DNA of 64,000 nucleotides from JANNPJ01 sp965200525 (GTDB lineage Bacteria; Actinomycetota; Actinomycetes; Actinomycetales; Kineosporiaceae). The notes below the pieces were generated by a model that was not told the origin of the DNA, ran no database searches, and saw nothing but the letters and a program-made list of their open reading frames with translations. The DNA lies in contig OZ241368.1 of the NCBI GenBank assembly GCA_965200525.1, positions 4,712,001 through 4,776,000 of the forward strand, given 5' to 3'. Below are positions 58,757 through 64,000 of the stretch, piece by piece (within the stretch, counting starts at the first letter, position 1; each line of letters opens with the position of its first letter). The translations under genes were made by a program, and so were the position numbers.

Positions 58757-60175
58757 GTGAAGAGCGCCGTCGAGACCCTCAACCCGACCCGGGTCAAGCT
58801 GACCGTCGAGGTGCCGTACGACGAGCTCAAGCCCAGTCTTGATGCCGCCTACAAGACCATCGGCAACCAGGTGGTGGTGCCGGGCTTCCGCAAGGGCAAG
58901 GTCCCGCCCCGGATCATCGACCAGCGGTTCGGCCGCGGCGCGGTGATCGAGGAAGCGGTGAACGAGGCGCTGCCCAAGTTCTACCTGCAGGCCGTCGAGG
59001 AGTCCGAGGTCCGCCCGCTGGGCCAGCCCGAGGTCGACGTCACCTCCGTTCCCGACCCGACCACCGGTGGCGAGCTCAAGTTCACCGCCGAGGTCGACGT
59101 CCGGCCCGAGTTCACCCTGCCGTCCCTGGACGCCGTCGAGGTCACCGTCGACGACATCAACGTGGGCGACGAGCAGGTCACCGAGCGCCTGGAGTCGCTG
59201 CGCGAGCGCTTCGGCAGCCTGGCCACGGTCGACCGCCCGGCCGCCGACGGCGACTTCCTGAGCATCGACCTCGGCGCCACGATCGACGACGAGGAGATCG
59301 ACAGCGTCAAGGGCATCTCCTACCGGGTCGGCTCGGGCGAGATGCTCGAGGGCATGGACGAGGTGCTGCCCGGCCTGAGCGCCGGCGAGACCACCACGTT
59401 CACCTCCAAGCTGGCCGGCGGCGAGCGGGCCGGCGACGACTCGGTGGTCACGATCACGGTGCAGTCGGTCAAGGAGCGCACGCTGCCGGAGGCGGACGAC
59501 GACTTCGCCCAGCTGGCCAGCGAGTTCGACACCCTCGACGAGCTCAAGGCCAGCCTCCAGGAGCAGGCCGAGCAGGAGGCCAGGTACCAGCAGGGCATCC
59601 AGGCCCGCGAGCGTCTGCTCGACGTCCTGCTCGAGGCGGTCGAGATCCCGGTTCCCGAGGGTCTGATCAAGGCCGAGGTCAAGCAGCACCTGGAGAACGA
59701 GGGCAAGGCCGAGGACGACGAGCACGGCATCGAGGTCGCTGAGGAGGCCCGCAAGGGCTTCAAGGCCCAGCTGCTGCTCGACGCGATCGCCGAGAAGGAG
59801 CAGGTCGCCGTCGGCCAGCAGGAGCTGATCGAGTACCTGCTGGCCAGCGCCCAGCAGTACCGGATGGAGCCGAACGAGTTCATCAAGGCGGTCGACGAGG
59901 CCGGCCAGGTTCCGCAGATGGTGGCCGAGGTCGGCCGGCGCAAGGCGCTGGCCCAGGTGCTGGAGCGGGCCGTGGTCAAGGACGAGTCGGGCAACGAGAT
60001 CGACCTGGCCGCGCTGTTCCCGGCCAGCGAGGAGTCCGAGGACGGCGCCCTCGAGGCGGACGAGCACGAGGGCCACGACCACGGCGATCACGAGGGCCAC
60101 GACCACGAGGGTCACGGCCACGGTCATGGTCACGCGCCCGCCGCCGGCGACCCGACGGCGCTGCCGAGCTTCTGA
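58757..60175 (+). CDS. tig: Trigger factor (ribosome-associated chaperone) with His-rich tail
   Basis: A 472-residue chaperone. N-terminal ribosome-binding domain starts VKSAVETLNPTRVKLTVEVPYDEL and contains VPGFRKGKVPPRIIDQRFG, the ribosome-docking loop. The PPIase-like middle domain (about 150-245) and helical C-domain follow. The last 40 residues, EADEHEGHDHGDHEGHDHEG and GHGHGHGHA, are an extreme His/Asp/Glu/Gly tail resembling the metal-binding tail of SlyD. GTG start with AGGAGAA upstream. It precedes clpP1, the usual actinobacterial order. Confidence 0.97.
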   Translation: MKSAVETLNPTRVKLTVEVPYDELKPSLDAAYKTIGNQVVVPGFRKGKVPPRIIDQRFGRGAVIEEAVNEALPKFYLQAVEESEVRPLGQPEVDVTSVPDPTTGGELKFTAEVDVRPEFTLPSLDAVEVTVDDINVGDEQVTERLESLRERFGSLATVDRPAADGDFLSIDLGATIDDEEIDSVKGISYRVGSGEMLEGMDEVLPGLSAGETTTFTSKLAGGERAGDDSVVTITVQSVKERTLPEADDDFAQLASEFDTLDELKASLQEQAEQEARYQQGIQARERLLDVLLEAVEIPVPEGLIKAEVKQHLENEGKAEDDEHGIEVAEEARKGFKAQLLLDAIAEKEQVAVGQQELIEYLLASAQQYRMEPNEFIKAVDEAGQVPQMVAEVGRRKALAQVLERAVVKDESGNEIDLAALFPASEESEDGALEADEHEGHDHGDHEGHDHEGHGHGHGHAPAAGDPTALPSF

Positions 60176-60220
60176 TCCACGGGTACGTGCGAGTCGATCG
60201 TCTGCGTTGACCGTCCGAGA

Positions 60221-60287
60221 GCCGGTGGTGCCGACGTCCCCGGGGCTTGCCCCAAGGGTTCGGCGCCACCGGCAATCGTGGTTTTTA
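60221..60287 (+). terminator. Strong hairpin terminator after tig
   Basis: gccggtggtgccga (60221-60234) pairs with tcggcgccaccggc (60260-60273) over 14 bp with one G-T wobble, enclosing an inner ggggc-tt-gcccc hairpin. A T-run (ttttt) follows at 60282-60286. This isolates tig from clpP1. Confidence 0.8.
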
Positions 60288-60484
60288 CGAGCATTTGACG
60301 GAACGAGTGGTTGCGGGCGGGACGTCACCCGGCGTCCCCGATGCGCCCAGAGCGAACAACGGTCGGTAGGGGAGGATCACCGGGTGTGGCGCGCGTTAGT
60401 GTCGATGCACCGGGTGGCCCACCCGGAGAGCCCCGAATGTCGGGGCAGTGCACACACCGCGCGAACACACTGGGGAGCGAAATC

Positions 60485-61144
60485 GTGAGCCACTTGATCG
60501 TGCCAGGTGACTACCCGTCGGCTGGCGACTCGTTCAACCCGACGGTTGCGCGCACCGCCGCGCCCGGTATGGGGTATGACGACCACGTCTACAACCGCCT
60601 GCTGCGGGACCGCATCATCTTCCTCGGCTCCGAGGTTCGTGATGACAACGCCAACGCCATCTGCGCGCAGATGCTGCTGCTGGCGGCGGAGGACCCGGAA
60701 AAGGACATCTTCCTCTACATCAACTCTCCCGGTGGCTCGGTCACGGCCGGGATGGCGATCTACGACACCATGCAGTTCATCTCCTGCGACGTCGCCACCC
60801 TGGCGATGGGCCTGGCCGCCTCGATGGGGCAGTTCCTGCTCACCGCCGGTGCGAAGGGCAAGCGGTACGCCCTGCCGCACGCGCGGATCATGATGCACCA
60901 GCCGCTCGGCGGCATCGGTGGTTCGGCCACCGACATCCGGATCCAGGCCGAGCAGATCCTGCACATCAAGAAGCAGATGGCCGAGCTGATCGCCGAGCAG
61001 ACCGGCCAGACGGTCGAGACCATCGAGGCCGACTCGGACCGTGACCGCTGGTTCACCGCCACCCAGGCGGAGGAGTACGGCATCGTCGACCACGTTCGCC
61101 GCTCCGCCCGCGACGTCAGCGGTGGCGGCGGCACCGGCGCCTGA
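60485..61144 (+). CDS. clpP1: ATP-dependent Clp protease proteolytic subunit 1
   Basis: A 219-residue serine peptidase. The catalytic Ser is in TLAMGLAASMGQFLL and His in PHARIMMHQPLGG; LLRDRIIFLGSEV and LYINSPGGSVTAGMAIYDTM are family landmarks. The GTG at 60485 follows GGGGAGCG and fits family length; longer in-frame starts run through non-coding sequence. It forms the actinobacterial two-subunit ClpP1P2 with the next gene. Confidence 0.97.
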   Translation: MSHLIVPGDYPSAGDSFNPTVARTAAPGMGYDDHVYNRLLRDRIIFLGSEVRDDNANAICAQMLLLAAEDPEKDIFLYINSPGGSVTAGMAIYDTMQFISCDVATLAMGLAASMGQFLLTAGAKGKRYALPHARIMMHQPLGGIGGSATDIRIQAEQILHIKKQMAELIAEQTGQTVETIEADSDRDRWFTATQAEEYGIVDHVRRSARDVSGGGGTGA

Positions 61145-61217
61145 TCGGCGTGTGCCCTGTCATGACTCTTCGCTCAGCTTCGACCTTCTCGCCCCACCGG
61201 CCCACAGGAGTGACCCG

Positions 61218-61928
61218 ATGACTCTCCCCACCCCCCTCGGAGGTTTCTCCCTCCCGGGCTCAGGGCGTTCCGCCGCTTCCGGCGCCGCCGCTCCCAGCAG
61301 CCGCTACGTGCTCCCGAACTTCGAGGAGCGCACCGCATACGGCTTCAAGCGGATGGACCCGTACACCAAGCTGTTCGAGGACCGGATCATCTTCCTCGGC
61401 GTCCAGGTGGACGACGCCTCGGCCGACGACATCATGGCCCAGCTGCTTGTGCTGGAGAGCCAGGACCCCGACCGCGACATCACGCTCTACATCAACTCGC
61501 CGGGCGGGTCGTTCACCGCGCTGACGGCGATCTACGACACGATGTCCTACGTGAAGCCCGACATCCAGACGGTCTGCCTGGGGCAGGCCGCCTCGGCGGC
61601 GGCCGTGCTGCTGGCGGCCGGCACCAAGGGCAAGCGTCTGGCCCTGCCGAACGCCCGGGTGCTGATCCACCAGCCCGCGATGGCCGGTGGCGACTACGGC
61701 CAGGCCTCGGACATCGAGATCCAGGCCAACGAGGTCCTGCGGATGCGTACCTGGCTAGAGGACACCATCGCCCTTCACTCCGGCAAGGACGTTCAGCAGG
61801 TCAAGAAGGACATCGAGCGGGACAAGATCCTCACCGCTCCGATGGCGGTCGAGTACGGTCTGGTCGACCAGGTGCTCGACAGCCGCAAGGGTGCAATCGT
61901 GTCCGAACCGGTCCCTGTCAGTTCCTGA
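61218..61928 (+). CDS. clpP2: ATP-dependent Clp protease proteolytic subunit 2
   Basis: A 236-residue paralogue of ClpP1 in the same operon (73-bp gap). The catalytic Ser is in CLGQAASAAAVLLAAG, and His in NARVLIHQPAMAGG. LFEDRIIFLGVQVDD and LYINSPGGSFTALTAIYDTM match the family. An N-terminal extension (about 35 Ser/Gly/Ala residues) precedes the core. ATG 61218 follows ACAGGAG. In mycobacteria both ClpP rings are essential and work with ClpX/ClpC. Confidence 0.97.
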   Translation: MTLPTPLGGFSLPGSGRSAASGAAAPSSRYVLPNFEERTAYGFKRMDPYTKLFEDRIIFLGVQVDDASADDIMAQLLVLESQDPDRDITLYINSPGGSFTALTAIYDTMSYVKPDIQTVCLGQAASAAAVLLAAGTKGKRLALPNARVLIHQPAMAGGDYGQASDIEIQANEVLRMRTWLEDTIALHSGKDVQQVKKDIERDKILTAPMAVEYGLVDQVLDSRKGAIVSEPVPVSS

Positions 61929-62046
61929 CACGCCGACTGCTCGGGGGTTGCCGCTGACAGTGGCGCCCCGGTGGCGTTGAATGGTCTTGGGGCCGGTTGA
62001 ACGCTGACGGGCGAACAGCAGTGGCCCCCCGGAGGAAGGACTGCGC

Positions 62047-63330
62047 GTGGCACGCATCGGAGACGGTGGCGACCTGCTGAAGTGCTCGTTCTGCGGCAAG
62101 AGCCAAAAACAGGTCAAGAAGCTCATCGCCGGTCCCGGCGTCTACATCTGCGACGAATGCATCGACCTCTGCAACGAGATCATCGAGGAGGAGCTCGCCG
62201 AGGCCAGTGAACTGGGCCTCGTCGAGCTCCCCAAGCCGAAGGAGATCTTCGACTTCCTGGAGCAGTACGTGGTCGGGCAGGTGCCGGCGAAGAAGTCTCT
62301 TGCCGTCGCCGTCTACAACCACTACAAGCGCATCCAGGCGGCCGAGCCGGGTCGGCGCAACGAAGAGCCGGTCGAGATCGCCAAGTCGAACATTCTGCTG
62401 ATCGGCCCGACCGGCTGCGGCAAGACGTATCTGGCCCAGACCCTGGCCAAGATGCTCAACGTGCCGTTCGCGATCGCCGACGCCACCGCCCTCACCGAGG
62501 CCGGGTACGTCGGTGAGGACGTCGAGAACATCCTGCTGAAGCTGATCCAGGCGGCCGACTACGACGTCAAGAAGGCCGAGACCGGGATCATCTACATCGA
62601 CGAGGTCGACAAGATCGCCCGCAAGTCGGAGAACCCGTCGATCACCCGGGACGTGTCCGGCGAGGGAGTTCAGCAGGCCCTGCTGAAGATCCTCGAGGGC
62701 ACCACGGCGAGCGTTCCCCCGCAGGGCGGGCGCAAGCACCCGCACCAGGAGTTCATCCAGATCGACACGACGAACGTGCTGTTCATCGTGGGTGGCGCGT
62801 TCGCCGGGCTGGACCAGATCATCCAGTCCCGGGTGGGCAAGCGGGGGATCGGCTTCGGCGCCCCGCTGCACACCCCGAAGGCGGACGGCGACTCGTACGC
62901 CGACGTGATGCCCGAGGACCTGCTGAAGTTCGGCCTGATCCCGGAGTTCATCGGCCGGCTGCCCGTGATCACCACCGTCTCCAACCTCGACCGCGAGGCC
63001 CTGGTCCGGATCCTCACCCGCCCGAAGAACGCCTTGGTCAAGCAGTACCAGCGGATGTTCGAGATCGACGGCGTGGAGCTGGAGTTCACCGAGGACGCTC
63101 TCGGTGCCATCGCCGAGCAGGCCATCCTGCGCGGAACCGGCGCCCGGGGCCTGCGCGCGATCGTCGAGGAGGTGCTGCTGCCGGTGATGTTCGACGTGCC
63201 CAGCCGCGACGACGTGGCTCGCTGCGTGGTCAACCGCGACGTGGTGCTGTCGAACGTGAACCCGACGCTGGTGCCGCGGGAGGCCCCGGCCGCCCGCAAG
63301 CCGCGCGAACGGCGCGACAAGTCGGCCTGA
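62047..63330 (+). CDS. clpX: ATP-dependent Clp protease ATP-binding subunit ClpX
   Basis: A 427-residue AAA+ unfoldase. The N-terminal zinc-binding domain has CSFCGKSQ and ICDECIDLC; Walker A is IGPTGCGKTYLAQTLAK, followed by GYVGEDVENI, IIYIDEVDKIARK (Walker B), RDVSGEGVQQALLKILEGT, IGFGA and GLIPEFIGRLP (pore/IGF-type and sensor regions). GTG start with GGAGGAAGG 8 bases upstream. It unfolds substrates for ClpP1P2. Confidence 0.98.
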   Translation: MARIGDGGDLLKCSFCGKSQKQVKKLIAGPGVYICDECIDLCNEIIEEELAEASELGLVELPKPKEIFDFLEQYVVGQVPAKKSLAVAVYNHYKRIQAAEPGRRNEEPVEIAKSNILLIGPTGCGKTYLAQTLAKMLNVPFAIADATALTEAGYVGEDVENILLKLIQAADYDVKKAETGIIYIDEVDKIARKSENPSITRDVSGEGVQQALLKILEGTTASVPPQGGRKHPHQEFIQIDTTNVLFIVGGAFAGLDQIIQSRVGKRGIGFGAPLHTPKADGDSYADVMPEDLLKFGLIPEFIGRLPVITTVSNLDREALVRILTRPKNALVKQYQRMFEIDGVELEFTEDALGAIAEQAILRGTGARGLRAIVEEVLLPVMFDVPSRDDVARCVVNRDVVLSNVNPTLVPREAPAARKPRERRDKSA

Positions 63331-63345
63331 TCCACCGTTCCACCC

Positions 63346-63386
63346 CGGCTCCGGCTCACCGCTTCGGTGGGCCGGAGCCGCGTTTT
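63346..63386 (+). terminator. Hairpin terminator after clpX
   Basis: cggctccggctcacc (63346-63360) and ggtgggccggagccg (63366-63380) form a 15-bp stem with one wobble pair and a gcttc loop, followed by cgtttt. This separates clpX from valS, which has its own promoter. Confidence 0.82.
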
Positions 63387-63432
63387 GGCTCATGGCGGAG
63401 CCCGGGTGTCAACGGGGTGGTCCGCGATTCCG

Positions 63433-63444
63433 TAGAATTTCAGC
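63433..63444 (+). promoter_or_regulatory. Leaderless-type promoter of valS
   Basis: TAGAAT (63433-63438) lies 6 nt before the ATG at 63445, so transcription would begin at or beside the start codon. No ribosome site precedes the ATG (ttcagc). The -35 element is unclear; tgtcaa at 63407-63412 is a loose candidate with 20-bp spacing. Confidence 0.55.
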
Positions 63445-64000
63445 ATGTCCGAGACCTTGACGCCCGTCGCCCCCGGCGACGAGGCCCCGCGCCCGACCAC
63501 CGACCTGCCGGCCCAGTTCGTGCCGGCGGCGGTAGAGGGCCCGCTCTACGAGCGGTGGGTCGAGCGCGGGTACTTCGAGGCCCACCCCGAGTCCGGCCGC
63601 CCGCCCTACGCCGTGGTCATCCCGCCGCCGAACGTGACCGGCAGCCTGCACCTGGGCCATGCCTTCGAGCACACCCTGATCGACGCGCTGGTGCGCCGCC
63701 GCCGGATGCAGGGCTACGACGCGGTCTGGATCCCCGGCATGGACCACGCCGGCATCGCGACCCAGAACGTGGTCGAGAAGCAGCTGCGGGAGAAGGGCCA
63801 GACCCGCCACGACCTGGGCCGCGAGGCCTTCGTGGCCAAGGTCTGGGAGTGGAAGGACGAGTCCGGCGGGCAGATCCTGGGCCAGATGCGCCGCCTCGGC
63901 GACGGCGTCGACTGGAGCCGCGAGGCCTTCACCATGGATGAGCTGCGCTCGCGCGGCGTCCAGACCATCTTCAAGAAGCTGTTCGACGACAAGCTGATCT
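63445..64000 (+). CDS. valS: Valyl-tRNA synthetase (5' part, continues beyond window)
   Basis: The first 185 residues of a class I aminoacyl-tRNA synthetase. The HIGH signature appears as PPPNVTGSLHLGHAFEHTLIDAL, followed by RRRMQGYDAVWIPGMDHAGIATQNVVEKQLREKG and WKDESGGQILGQMRRLGDGVDWSREAFTMD, all typical of ValRS. It starts MSETLTPVAPGDEAPRP. The editing and anticodon domains lie outside the window. Confidence 0.97.
   Translation, partial: MSETLTPVAPGDEAPRPTTDLPAQFVPAAVEGPLYERWVERGYFEAHPESGRPPYAVVIPPPNVTGSLHLGHAFEHTLIDALVRRRRMQGYDAVWIPGMDHAGIATQNVVEKQLREKGQTRHDLGREAFVAKVWEWKDESGGQILGQMRRLGDGVDWSREAFTMDELRSRGVQTIFKKLFDDKLI

Noticed and set aside
61929..62046. Possible ClgR-type site (cgctgacgggcg) between clpP2 and clpX
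   Set aside because: It is one base too long for the ClgR consensus I recall and not palindromic enough to claim.
63387..63444. T-box riboswitch upstream of valS
   Set aside because: The space after the clpX terminator is under 60 bp and shows no T-box stem or antiterminator.

Overview
This 64 kb window is chromosomal DNA from a high-GC Gram-positive actinobacterium. GTG starts, TGATG/GTGA stop-start overlaps, a fused CydDC, a HemD-winged-helix regulator beside nitrate assimilation genes, and the trigger factor-clpP1-clpP2-clpX-valS order all point there. I cannot name the genus. The chemosensory genes and GGDEF/EAL protein suggest a free-living, environment-sensing organism. No rRNA, CRISPR array or intact insertion sequence was seen.

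Layout. 1-6035 (minus): a chemosensory operon cheW-cheR(TPR)-cheW-MCP-cheA(REC), with the same parts list as the proteobacterial Wsp surface-sensing system; cheA runs off the left edge. 6190-9120: a papain-like cysteine protease, an ECF sigma factor with two small coupled genes, and an unrecognised 307-residue protein. 9136-11907: an Hsp70-type ATPase joined through a membrane segment to a ricin-type lectin and a YVTN propeller. 12052-15837: a LuxR/HisKA_3 two-component pair facing a large kinase-like protein that has lost its phospho-accepting histidine. 15944-20272: a beta-helix membrane protein and a GT4 glycosyltransferase whose tail carries ten 9-residue repeats.

20472-28167: respiratory control. 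A BlaI-type repressor and BlaR1-like M56 peptidase diverge from cydA-cydB-cydDC (cytochrome bd oxidase and its assembly exporter), with two matching dyads between them. 28113-33740: paired MarR-type regulators with an apparently leaderless promoter, a DUF427 protein, a TspO-like protein, an isochorismatase with an NCS1 permease, and a DUF2252 protein. 33856-41872: nitrate assimilation: HemD-winged-helix regulator, then NarK-type transporter, assimilatory nitrate reductase, a small unknown protein, nirB and nirD, with a candidate GlnR box upstream. 41829-47289: an OmpR-type two-component system divergent from a LolA/LppX-like secreted protein and an ABC exporter, with spaced CTCAGG repeats between them. 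47326-51150: a CPA1 antiporter and a two-gene unit of an alpha-oxoamine synthase and an NNMT/PNMT/TEMT-type methyltransferase.

51147-56371: a GGDEF-EAL membrane protein, a MerR-PP2C fusion preceded by a perfect dyad, and a second chemoreceptor paralogous to the first. 56372-58315: a decayed island with a frameshifted remnant, a complete MazF-type toxin-antitoxin pair and the last residues of a DUF4143-type ATPase, ending at tRNA-Gly(TCC) and tRNA-Pro(TGG). 58757-64000: core proteostasis genes tig, clpP1, clpP2, clpX, and the start of valS.

Most assignments rest on motifs read directly from the translations; no database search was run. The candidates most worth following are the Wsp-like cluster, the Hsp70-lectin-propeller fusion, the MerR-PP2C fusion with its dyad, the synthase/methyltransferase pair, the degenerate kinase, and several regulatory sites readable at base level.
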